The translations under genes were made by a program, and so were the position numbers. DNA of 62,566 nucleotides from IMG/VR virus record IMGVR_UViG_3300027779_000030, positions 1 through 62,566 of that record. One strand, 5' to 3'. Positions 24,223 through 31,991 of this stretch are shown here, in pieces (the stretch's first letter is position 1; every line of letters starts with the position of its first letter). A model generated the notes under the pieces. The model was not told where the DNA came from. It saw only the letters and a list, made by a program, of their open reading frames with translations, and ran no database searches. Source of the DNA: a virus.

Positions 24223-24349
24223 TTTTAACCGATTATTTTTGTTAAAATTTAACTTATTTTGTTTATATTATTTATACTTCACTTGCAGTAAGTGTTTTTA
24301 ATAGGGAATGCAGCAAAATATCAAAATATAGCCTATTTTAACAATTTTA
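24223..24349. other. 127-base intergenic region
   Basis: It contains a late-type motif (24261-24277) and a small hairpin (24280-24294, CACTT-GCAGT-AAGTG) followed by five T on the plus strand. No plus-strand gene precedes it, so the hairpin is not an obvious terminator. No gene was found. Confidence 0.6.
24261..24277 (-). promoter_or_regulatory. Late-type promoter motif (distant)
   Basis: GTATAAATAATATAAAC on the minus strand contains the full TATAAATA. Its core is 53 nt from the ATG at 24222, further than at other sites, so a longer leader is expected. Confidence 0.5.
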
Positions 24350-24817
24350 TCATTGTGTAATAAGAAATATCCCTGCAATTATCGGAGAAATTGCTAATAT
24401 TGTAAAATATATTATGCTATATATTAATCTTCTTAAAGAATACTCTCTAAATGCAAATTTTATCTCTATTATATAGCCGTAGTGATCTAAGCTTTGAATT
24501 CGATCGTAATCTGCAGCAATTGAATCTAATATTCCTTCTTTTTTAAGAAATTCTGTAAATATTTTCATTTTGTCTTGAACAAACTTCAGTTCTACAGTTT
24601 CCTGTGAAGATTCCCCATATAGAAGTAGTTCAGGATTAAGATCTACTCCAAAGTACAGCTTATCCTGTTTAAGAGTTAGGCCAACTTGCTCTAATTTTCC
24701 ATTTTCTTTTAATTCTTCAAGAATTGTTTTATACTTTTTGTAATATTTCAATTCAGTTATACAATACTTTAGATAATTGTATACGCTTTTAGGTTTTATA
24801 TAATTTAATATGTTCAT
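24350..24817 (-). CDS. Phage protein with C-terminal membrane anchor, unknown function
   Basis: The 155-residue protein has a helical, Lys-rich N-terminus and a central segment LTLKQDKLYFGVDLNPELLL that recalls a widespread phage family (VGL-x-x-D-x-x-x-x-Y-x-VV-x-LPPE). A C-terminal membrane segment follows (SIIYFTILAISPIIAGIFLI, ~132-152). The function of that family is not known to me. It overlaps the sigma-factor gene by four bases. Confidence 0.65.
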   Translation of the reverse strand: MNILNYIKPKSVYNYLKYCITELKYYKKYKTILEELKENGKLEQVGLTLKQDKLYFGVDLNPELLLYGESSQETVELKFVQDKMKIFTEFLKKEGILDSIAADYDRIQSLDHYGYIIEIKFAFREYSLRRLIYSIIYFTILAISPIIAGIFLITQ

Positions 24818-25491
24818 AAGTCGAATATGTGATTTAGTGTTTCTTTAAATGATGGATTTTTTTTCAATACCTTCTCCTTTAGATCAATTCTAACTTTTCT
24901 TAGCTTAGTTTTTACGGTATTCTCATTTATGTTATATTTTATAGCAATATTTTTAACTTTTTCTTTCTTTAACATCTTATCTATTGCTATATTTTTTAAT
25001 AAGTTGTCTTTTATTCCATTAATTTCATCAATAGTTATATTATATAATCTATCCCACTCGTGCTCAGTTTCGTGAAATATGTCAATATAATGATTTCCAT
25101 CTTTTTCTAGCCATGAAGTATCTCCACTATTTCCACCTTCAGAGTTACTTCTACTATATAATGTTGAAATAGAAGTAATTGGATTCCTTTTCTTTTGATA
25201 TAAGAAGAAAAGCGTTTCATTTCTAGCTATTGTATATATCCAAGTGGTAAATCTTCCTTTTTCTATATTAAATTTAGATATATTATTGAATATCTTTTTT
25301 AAAGTCCACTGTAACGCTTCGTCCGTGTCCTCATTGTTTTTACAATATTGCCATATATAATATCTAAGCTTGGGATATATTAATTGAGCTAATTCGTTTC
25401 TTTCCCTTTCTGTAATTTTATTATCAACTAATTTCTGTGATATTTCGTTAATTCTTTCGTTAATTATTTTATTAGTAGTTTCAAATCCCAT
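24814..25491 (-). CDS. ECF-like sigma-70 family factor, candidate late-gene sigma
   Basis: The 225-residue protein has the two-domain layout of ECF sigma factors. Region 2 spans ~25-95 (LRYYIWQYCKNNEDTDEALQ; KGRFTTWIYTIARNETLFFL), including the F-x-x-W-x-x-x-I-A-R-N core. Region 4 spans ~158-212 with a helix-turn-helix (VKNIAIKYNINENTVKTKLR) and a basic end. Sigma-2 would bind the -10 element, sigma-4 the -35. It lies among terminase and baseplate genes. The conserved ATAAATA motif in front of late genes, which has no obvious -35 partner, makes it the best candidate for a T4 gp55 counterpart. That link is inferred. Confidence 0.85.
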   Translation of the reverse strand: MGFETTNKIINERINEISQKLVDNKITERERNELAQLIYPKLRYYIWQYCKNNEDTDEALQWTLKKIFNNISKFNIEKGRFTTWIYTIARNETLFFLYQKKRNPITSISTLYSRSNSEGGNSGDTSWLEKDGNHYIDIFHETEHEWDRLYNITIDEINGIKDNLLKNIAIDKMLKKEKVKNIAIKYNINENTVKTKLRKVRIDLKEKVLKKNPSFKETLNHIFDL

Positions 25492-25492
25492 A

Positions 25493-25813
25493 TTATTCCG
25501 TGTGTTGTTTTTTATTATTAGTAGATAGATTATTTATGATATTTACACAAGTTTGACATTTTTCATATTCTTCAAGATCAGGGTTTTTATAGAAATCGAT
25601 ACATCTATTTAATAACGTCACAACTTTATCTCTAGTTAATTTCCAAATGTGTTCTTTACCATTAATAGTTATATTTACCACATTTATTTCTGAAATTTCA
25701 TCTTTTGTGTAATTATCTTGTATAGATGCTAATATATTATCATATATTTCCATCTTATAGTCTTGAAAAATTTGATCTATTGTTATTTCTCCGGTGAAGT
25801 TTAATTTTCGCAT
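25493..25813 (-). CDS. Small protein of unknown function with one C-x-x-C
   Basis: The 106-residue protein is mixed alpha/beta with a short beta hairpin (INVVNITINGKEHIWKLT) and a helical C-terminus bearing KCQTC. No family recognised. It stands one base upstream of the sigma-factor gene and 39 bases downstream of the terminase gene, so a regulatory or sigma-partner role is possible but unsupported. Confidence 0.65.
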   Translation of the reverse strand: MRKLNFTGEITIDQIFQDYKMEIYDNILASIQDNYTKDEISEINVVNITINGKEHIWKLTRDKVVTLLNRCIDFYKNPDLEEYEKCQTCVNIINNLSTNNKKQHTE

Positions 25814-25852
25814 AAATATGTCTTTGTACTATAATTATACTAAAAAGTCTAA

Positions 25853-27826
25853 TTAAGATTTAAAAAAACTGTCATTTATTTTTTTTATCTTGTTTAGTGT
25901 ATTAATATCAAATATATTCGTTTCACCTTTATTTTTAGGATAATTGTGTCCTGCGTCATTTAATTTCCTAAGTTCATCAAAGTCAAAGGTTGACCTTCGT
26001 TTACCTGCATTATTAATATTAAATATTTTTTCTTCTAAGTCTTTTACGTATTCATCATCTTGTCTCTCAAATGTTTCTATACCAACGTCCCAAAATTGAG
26101 AAGAGTCAAATAGTGAAGATATATTAATTGATGTCATTGCCAAATCATCATTTCCATTTTGTCCCCTGTATATTCCGCCTTTAGACTTTCCAAATGCCAT
26201 AAGTTCCATTATTGTTGTATAGTCATTTGGAATTATTCTATTAATAGTTACTAAATATCTAAATTTTTCACAGTATTTAATTTTATTAGAAGGACCCAAT
26301 CTTAATCCTGGTTTAAAGTTAACTGCCGCTTGTGTATGCTTAGTCTGTACTATTTGTCCTCCCCAATACTTATCGTTTTCTCTAAATCTATTTAATAATA
26401 TATCTCCCTTATGATTTAACTCTAAAACAATTCTAGTTTGATCAGTGTTAAATATATCATATATTATATGTTCGCATGCAGTCGCGAATTCATTTATATC
26501 GATTTGATTAGATCTTAAATATCCAATTTGAACTAAAGATATTGTATCTAATTCGGATTTTATTATCTCTTTCTTTTTTAATAATTCCCTGACTGGCATC
26601 GCAACTGCTTTAAATATATTGAGAACTGAAAAATCTCCACCTACTCCATCGGCAGTATCTATGCTAAATATAAAATTACTTTCATCTTCTTTAAAATCAG
26701 CCATTGTTTTATTAACGTAGCTTTTATGTAGAAATAGATATTCATTTATATAGTTAAGATCCTCATCTAATATTAGATTTGGATTTTCATACTCAGTTTT
26801 AATATTATCTAACTTTTTTAAATCTTTAGAATTTAGTAGAAGTTTATCTGATGAAAAGAACTGTAGACCATATTCTTGATTAAATGCTTCTATTGATCCT
26901 AGATCTGCAATAGTTTTTTCTTTCCAATTATCTTCCCTTCCTTCTACTTGCCACCAATCTACTCTTAATGGAACGTAGCTAGATTTTCCATCTATTGCAT
27001 CTTTCCATATGTCCCAAAATTTATTTTTACCATTTGGGGTAGATGTTATTATTATTTTACCATTTGGATCAGCGGTAACCGTTGGAAATATTGCTCTATA
27101 GAATTCATCAAGGTTTGCGTCATTTATATGAGCAAACTCATCGATGTATAAAAGATTAACAGTTAATCCAATACCTGATTTTTTAGTAGTAGTTCTTCCA
27201 ACTAATCGGCTGTTTGAATCAAAGGAAACGGAGCTTTGATTTATAACCTGTATCCCAGGTTTCATAAAAAACGGAAGTCCTTCTAATGATATTTTAAACT
27301 TATCTATTAGTTCCTTTGTTGTTGTAAAATTGTCAGCAACACATAAGGCAGTTTTATCTGTTTGAAATAATAGGTACCATAATATAAACAGCGACGATGT
27401 TACTGTTTTACCTACCTGCCTACTTGCCATCACTATATTTAATTTAGAAAGTCTAAAGGTATCAAGCATTTGATCTTGATAATCCCGCAATCCTTCAATT
27501 TCATTTATTAATTTTCTTCCATTGTTGGTTTGTATAATACAATAGTTATTTACAAAATATAGAATACTTGCTCTACATTTTGATAATTCTTCCATTTCAC
27601 CCGGAGTATATTCAAATGGTAAACTATCTCTTCTTAAATTTAAATCATTGTCTTTGAATGGAGAATTACTTAAGCTTCTAATATCTGCGCGCCCATTGTT
27701 TATATCATCAACTAGTTTGTTAATTTTTTCAGTAGACCAAATATAACTATTATCCTTAGAGTCTCCACCGATTGATGATACTTTTATTGACGAAAATCCG
27801 CCAGAACTTGACATTATATCTCTCAT
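25853..27826 (-). CDS. terL: Terminase large subunit (T4 gp17-like)
   Basis: The 657-residue protein has the N-terminal packaging ATPase and the C-terminal RNase H-like nuclease of gp17. The Walker A variant is MASRQVGKT (~133-141). Walker B is LLYIDEFAHI (~225-234), and the coupling motif is IITSTPNGKN (~258-267). The nuclease motif FIFSIDTADGVGGDFS (~386-401) supplies the first acidic residue. RIVLELNHKG (~460) and NGNDDLAMTSIN (~580) provide later acidic residues. It translocates DNA into the prohead and cuts the concatemer. The gene is preceded by the small subunit with a ten-base gap. Two possible starts (MRDIM) lie close together; the first is used here. Confidence 0.95.
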   Translation of the reverse strand: MRDIMSSSGGFSSIKVSSIGGDSKDNSYIWSTEKINKLVDDINNGRADIRSLSNSPFKDNDLNLRRDSLPFEYTPGEMEELSKCRASILYFVNNYCIIQTNNGRKLINEIEGLRDYQDQMLDTFRLSKLNIVMASRQVGKTVTSSLFILWYLLFQTDKTALCVADNFTTTKELIDKFKISLEGLPFFMKPGIQVINQSSVSFDSNSRLVGRTTTKKSGIGLTVNLLYIDEFAHINDANLDEFYRAIFPTVTADPNGKIIITSTPNGKNKFWDIWKDAIDGKSSYVPLRVDWWQVEGREDNWKEKTIADLGSIEAFNQEYGLQFFSSDKLLLNSKDLKKLDNIKTEYENPNLILDEDLNYINEYLFLHKSYVNKTMADFKEDESNFIFSIDTADGVGGDFSVLNIFKAVAMPVRELLKKKEIIKSELDTISLVQIGYLRSNQIDINEFATACEHIIYDIFNTDQTRIVLELNHKGDILLNRFRENDKYWGGQIVQTKHTQAAVNFKPGLRLGPSNKIKYCEKFRYLVTINRIIPNDYTTIMELMAFGKSKGGIYRGQNGNDDLAMTSINISSLFDSSQFWDVGIETFERQDDEYVKDLEEKIFNINNAGKRRSTFDFDELRKLNDAGHNYPKNKGETNIFDINTLNKIKKINDSFFKS

Positions 27827-27836
27827 ATGTATATTA

Positions 27837-28571
27837 TTATATTATCTCAGTTAAATCAATGAAATCGTCATTCTTCCTATTCTCATCTTCACTTATTTCA
27901 ATATTATTATCTCGCATAAGCTTTGCTTTATTATTAGGATTAACTAAATTGTCCGATGGTTCTACAGATACTGCCTGAACACTAGGCTCAGCTAAATTTT
28001 CTATTACATTTTTTGTACCGATAGATATAAAGAACTTTCCTTCTGTGTCCTTAGATGGGACTTGTGTATCATCCGGATTAACAGGATAATCGTCATTTAA
28101 CTTTTTATACGTATCTTCTAAGAATAGTATATAATTTGCTTGCATCTTAGTGATGTTTGCCATCTTATCTTGCAGTTGCCCCATTACCTCTAATAGCCTA
28201 GGGTGAGTATTACCAGCTGCAATCTCTTCCATTATTTTTATAACTGTTATCTTTAAAGTCTTTAATTGAAAAAATAGATTAGATATATTAATTGTATCTA
28301 ACTCTTTTTTATGCCTAGCATAATCGTTTTTTTCAAATATCCCAATATCTACAAAGTTTTTAAATAGAGAATCAGTTATGCTCTTTGCTTTTTGAGTAAA
28401 TTGATCACTCATTTCTTCAAAATCATAGGGACTTTCCCTCTGAAGCTCACTTGCTAATTCATTGTTTATTAAAAGATCTTCGGAAGGCTCAGCACTAATA
28501 TTATTAAGTAGAGACTCTATTTCATTCTTTAGGTCCTTCCTAGTTTCTTTGTTTAGTTTACCTTTTGACAT
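27837..28571 (-). CDS. terS: Terminase small subunit (T4 gp16-like)
   Basis: The 244-residue protein has the layout of gp16. The central helical segment IMEEIAAGNTHPRLLEVMGQ followed by LQDKMANITKMQANYI aligns in spacing with gp16's [20 protein letters not shown]...TTTNREILKL. A later FISIGTKNVIENL resembles gp16's VFMGSPTELMDEIG, and an acidic tail follows. Oligomeric small terminase regulates ATPase activity and DNA choice. It precedes the large subunit by ten bases, the usual order in T4-like phages. The longer N-terminus (about 90 residues) is unusual. Confidence 0.7.
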   Translation of the reverse strand: MSKGKLNKETRKDLKNEIESLLNNISAEPSEDLLINNELASELQRESPYDFEEMSDQFTQKAKSITDSLFKNFVDIGIFEKNDYARHKKELDTINISNLFFQLKTLKITVIKIMEEIAAGNTHPRLLEVMGQLQDKMANITKMQANYILFLEDTYKKLNDDYPVNPDDTQVPSKDTEGKFFISIGTKNVIENLAEPSVQAVSVEPSDNLVNPNNKAKLMRDNNIEISEDENRKNDDFIDLTEII

Positions 28572-28816
28572 TAATTAAATTTATTTTCGTGTTTGTCTAG
28601 AGCAGGATTCGCCCATATTTTAATTTGTTTTACACTATCTATCCATCGATATATTACATCATTTAAGTATGTTATAAATTTATCTAAGGGTAAATTAATC
28701 CCAAACATTTGACCTGAAAGTGTATTCTTCATAATCTTATCTTTGTAATCATACCCAAGATGTATACGTTTTTCTCGTCTTTCGTATATTTTTCTATATA
28801 TGCTGTCTTTAGTCAT
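28571..28816 (-). CDS. Small basic protein upstream of the terminase genes
   Basis: The 81-residue protein begins MTKDSIYRKIYERREKRIHL and is helical and basic. It lies seven bases after the gp6-like gene and its last base overlaps the first base of the small terminase ATG. No family recognised. A role in baseplate assembly or packaging is suggested by position only. Confidence 0.65.
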   Translation of the reverse strand: MTKDSIYRKIYERREKRIHLGYDYKDKIMKNTLSGQMFGINLPLDKFITYLNDVIYRWIDSVKQIKIWANPALDKHENKFN

Positions 28817-28823
28817 GTCTATA

Positions 28824-30491
28824 TTATTTTTTTAACATCATAGGCCTAGGAACAATCTCATTTATTTTAATATTGACTGCGCCTAAAGAATCATCAGATA
28901 GTCCTTCTGCATATACATTTCCATGTCGATCCTTAAATCCTCCTCTTATTAAAGGTAGTTCTTGTTGTTTTATTATTATATCATTGAATTCATCTAATCC
29001 TACCGTTTTAGCTTTTGAATTCTTTGATTTTGAGATCTCATTCTTTTCTCCAAGTATTGTTATTGCTACGGAATCAACTCCATTCACTTCTTCTAGTATT
29101 TTAATTAGATCACTTTTTGGTATTCTCTTTCTTCTAGTATTTTCTATAAAGTAATTAGCCAGACCTAGAGTTATATCCTTTTTAATTATTTCTATGGATA
29201 CATCATCAAATGCAATAATAGTTAAATTTATTACATACTTAATGACTATTGGATCAACAATTTTAACATCTGTTGATATTAACTTAGTTCCAGATTTTTC
29301 AATATATCTTAAAAGTTGAGACTTTTGATAATCTCCTAGTACAAACCTATTTAAATCTGCTCCAAAATAATCTTGGGATATTGAAAATGACTTTCTAATG
29401 TCCGGTATTAGAAATAGATTTAGCATTCTCTCATCTAATTCATCTAGAAATACATCTATCATAGAGAACATTTTTAGTTTACGTAAAACTATTTCATAGT
29501 GATCTGGGTTAACTAGAGCAAAGCTTTTAGATGTATGTGGTGCAATTAATCTAGTTAATTCTGAATCTTCTGGGTTTACTCCAAAAAATGGAGCGTGTTT
29601 TGTGGATATATCAATATATTCATTTAACTCTACTTCGTCTCCAAGTATTGTAAATCCTGTATCTTCAAATTTAAATCGTATTTTAGAAGTATCATCAGTT
29701 CTTATATTTCCTCTAGGTCCTTCATTCACTAAATATTCAACAATAACCTCTGTTCCAGGTTTTGGAATTTTACCAAAGTGTCCGTTTCCAAAATATATAT
29801 CTAATCCGGTAGTTATTCCAGTTTTAGCAATAAACCCTTTTGCGTTTCTAGGGATATCTAACATAGACTCATATTTTTTCCATTTTTCTCCGTTTACATA
29901 TACATTTACAAAAAAGTTATCTATAAAGAAATTTTGAGGACTTCCTATTGAGAAGCTTTGTATCGCTACTCCCTTAGCTATTACTGTTTGCGTCTCGAGT
30001 ATTCCCTGTCTAATAGGAAGATTTATTCCATCATCTTCTCCATTTAATGAGAACTTTATTTCATCCTGTGGTAAATCTAATATGTATTGCAACCCATTCG
30101 ATTCGCAGATTAATTTAGTTAGATTAGGAATTATTACAAAATCTACAGGTACCTCAACTGCATCTTCGTTTATTCTTAAGGATATTTGACCAGTAGCTGA
30201 CATTGCTCGAGATGGATTATGTCCAGCTAAAGAGGCTAGTGAATAAATTGATGTAAGTCTGCTTGCTTCATTAATATTTAATTCAGTAATAGAATCCTCT
30301 ATATAATAAAAGACAAGTTGTGTCAAATTTTCTATTACTATAAGTATTTGACCAAACGGGGATGCCGCAGTAAAAACAGATTTACTTTGATTAAATCTTT
30401 TTGTTAGATAGTTTATTGTGTCCATAAGAATGTCCTCTACTTGGACACTCAGACTTCGAAGTACTTTATATTTTCCTAATGTTGTCGCCAT
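28824..30491 (-). CDS. Baseplate wedge protein, gp6/baseplate-J-like
   Basis: The 555-residue protein carries the baseplate-J core: GNGHFGKIPKPGTEVIVEYL (~234-253) and NEGPRGNI, the Y-x-x-x-x-G-x-x-GN signature of wedge proteins. A helical N-terminal region (~1-100) and a C-terminal ~120 residues with a ferredoxin-like look (VIKYVINLTIIAFDDVSIEI) follow the gp6 pattern. gp6 dimers form the inner ring of the T4 baseplate that joins the wedges. The gene has its own promoter and heads a unit running through the terminase and sigma genes. Confidence 0.75.
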   Translation of the reverse strand: MATTLGKYKVLRSLSVQVEDILMDTINYLTKRFNQSKSVFTAASPFGQILIVIENLTQLVFYYIEDSITELNINEASRLTSIYSLASLAGHNPSRAMSATGQISLRINEDAVEVPVDFVIIPNLTKLICESNGLQYILDLPQDEIKFSLNGEDDGINLPIRQGILETQTVIAKGVAIQSFSIGSPQNFFIDNFFVNVYVNGEKWKKYESMLDIPRNAKGFIAKTGITTGLDIYFGNGHFGKIPKPGTEVIVEYLVNEGPRGNIRTDDTSKIRFKFEDTGFTILGDEVELNEYIDISTKHAPFFGVNPEDSELTRLIAPHTSKSFALVNPDHYEIVLRKLKMFSMIDVFLDELDERMLNLFLIPDIRKSFSISQDYFGADLNRFVLGDYQKSQLLRYIEKSGTKLISTDVKIVDPIVIKYVINLTIIAFDDVSIEIIKKDITLGLANYFIENTRRKRIPKSDLIKILEEVNGVDSVAITILGEKNEISKSKNSKAKTVGLDEFNDIIIKQQELPLIRGGFKDRHGNVYAEGLSDDSLGAVNIKINEIVPRPMMLKK

Positions 30492-30501
30492 GTTAACTTT
30501 T

Positions 30502-30521
30502 CCTATTTATATTATTTATAC
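30502..30521 (-). promoter_or_regulatory. Late-type promoter motif (double core)
   Basis: GTATAAATAATATAAATAGG on the minus strand holds two TATAAATA cores nine bases apart. The first core begins exactly 28 nt before the ATG at 30491. Confidence 0.7.
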
Positions 30522-30563
30522 TGCGAATATTTATTTTAGATTATTAAAACGTTAGTTAATTTA

Positions 30564-30580
30564 GATAAATAAAATAAACA
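30564..30580 (+). promoter_or_regulatory. Late-type promoter motif
   Basis: GATAAATAAAATAAACA on the plus strand, divergent from the site at 30502-30521. The core begins 30 nt before the ATG at 30595. Confidence 0.65.
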
Positions 30581-30594
30581 TATTATATATTGAT

Positions 30595-31905
30595 ATGATA
30601 GATATTGACAAAAATATTAAAGAATCTAAGATTTCATTTATCTTTGAATTTAAGTCCCCAACTAGGAGAAGAGATCTAGCGTCTAAATTATCTAAAAATC
30701 TTGGTAAAAAAGTAAAGTGGTTTAAAGGAGTAAATGAATCGTTTAGAGCAAATGATTCTATATACAAGCTTTCTAATAAGTATTCAGAGTTTTCAAAAAC
30801 CTTTGTATTTGAAACAGGCTTCATGAAATATCACGACGGCATACACTGTATGTTAAAAACTATGAATTTAATAGATCATTTTGGATTTACCTGTGATAGA
30901 TGCGAAATGAAGGTAAATATAAGAGCAAATGAAGATTCATCCAACAGTATTAAACTTGATAGGCTTAATAAGTTTAAATATTTAATTGGACTTGAAGAAA
31001 ATAGCCTACTTGACATGTGGAATACAGATAGTAACGAAAGACAAAAATTATATCATGATCAACATATGTATATTAGTGCAAAAAATCCATATTCTACATA
31101 TATGACAACCAAAGTAGTAGAAAATATGGATCCTAAATTATTTTCTTTTCCATATTCGGAGTTTTTTGGTCATAATTTTTCGAAATTAGATGAAGGTTAT
31201 TTACAAATTAATTACATTGGTGGAAAAGATTATCATAAACGTAAAACTGAAGCTAGAAAAACTATTGATTTAGTTATTGGAAGAGTATATGAGACTTTAA
31301 ATAACAATTATGATTATAATTTAAATGAAAAGAGAAAAATAGAAAAAATAGTAGAATCTTATAAGGATGCAGTAGATTCGACTAAAAACTATTCTACCTT
31401 TTCTAAATCTTATCCAAAGATTAATCTATATTATGACATGACCAACGAAGAATTTAGATTAGACAATAATTTTAGTAATATAAGAGAAAAGTTATTTCAA
31501 CTTGTTGTATTTGGAAAAGTGGAAGAGGCTTTAATCAATTATGATAATGAAAGAAAGGTATTTCAAGTAAAAGACGCTAAAATAGATAGAAATATTATAG
31601 TTGAAGATTTTGAATTTTATAACTGCCAAATAAACGCTGACGCAAAGGGATGTTTATTTGAAAATTGTACTATCCGAAATTCTAAACTAGAAGATTGTGA
31701 TATATTAACATCAAATTACATTAAAAATTCTAAGATACTGGATTGTAAATATCATGGATCAGGTAATAGTATTGTAAACAGTTATATTGATAATAAGGTA
31801 GATTATATGATAGATGCGGATCTTAGAAAATGTATCGTTGCTTCTGGAAAGTTTAAATTATCTGCGAGTATAGACAAGGACACCTCTTTTTTTAATATAC
31901 ATTAA
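30595..31905 (+). CDS. Putative amidoligase-like protein with C-terminal beta-helix
   Basis: The 436-residue protein has a segment at ~71-135 (FETGFMKYHDGIHCMLKTMN, then CDRCEMKVNI and KLDRLNKFKYLIGLEENSLL) whose order resembles phage amidoligase-fold proteins. There the corresponding C-G-x-H-V-x-I motif precedes a helix that leads to a Glu. Here the His position is Lys. A later segment (YLQINYIGGKDYHKRKTEAR, ~203-222) fits the terminal strand of that fold. Residues ~335-430 contain short repeats of F-x-N-C-x-I-x-x-S-x-L-x-x-C type, a small right-handed beta-helix or pentapeptide-like end. Function is uncertain; the amidoligase relation is tentative. Confidence 0.75.
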   Translation: MIDIDKNIKESKISFIFEFKSPTRRRDLASKLSKNLGKKVKWFKGVNESFRANDSIYKLSNKYSEFSKTFVFETGFMKYHDGIHCMLKTMNLIDHFGFTCDRCEMKVNIRANEDSSNSIKLDRLNKFKYLIGLEENSLLDMWNTDSNERQKLYHDQHMYISAKNPYSTYMTTKVVENMDPKLFSFPYSEFFGHNFSKLDEGYLQINYIGGKDYHKRKTEARKTIDLVIGRVYETLNNNYDYNLNEKRKIEKIVESYKDAVDSTKNYSTFSKSYPKINLYYDMTNEEFRLDNNFSNIREKLFQLVVFGKVEEALINYDNERKVFQVKDAKIDRNIIVEDFEFYNCQINADAKGCLFENCTIRNSKLEDCDILTSNYIKNSKILDCKYHGSGNSIVNSYIDNKVDYMIDADLRKCIVASGKFKLSASIDKDTSFFNIH

Positions 31906-31963
31906 TAATTTATCTAAATAATACAATCTTAATGGTAACATAAATCTTATGCACTATAATTGT

Positions 31964-31980
31964 GATAAATAAATAAAAAT
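31964..31980 (+). promoter_or_regulatory. Late-type promoter motif
   Basis: GATAAATAAATAAAAAT on the plus strand. The core begins 27 nt before the ATG at 31992. An earlier ATG at 31981 is out of frame and would make only a short peptide. Confidence 0.65.
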
Positions 31981-31991
31981 ATGGATATTAA

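Noticed and set aside
24280-24299. Hairpin CACTT-GCAGT-AAGTG plus five T on the plus strand, looking like a terminator
   Set aside because: The stem is only five pairs and there is no plus-strand gene upstream for it to terminate.
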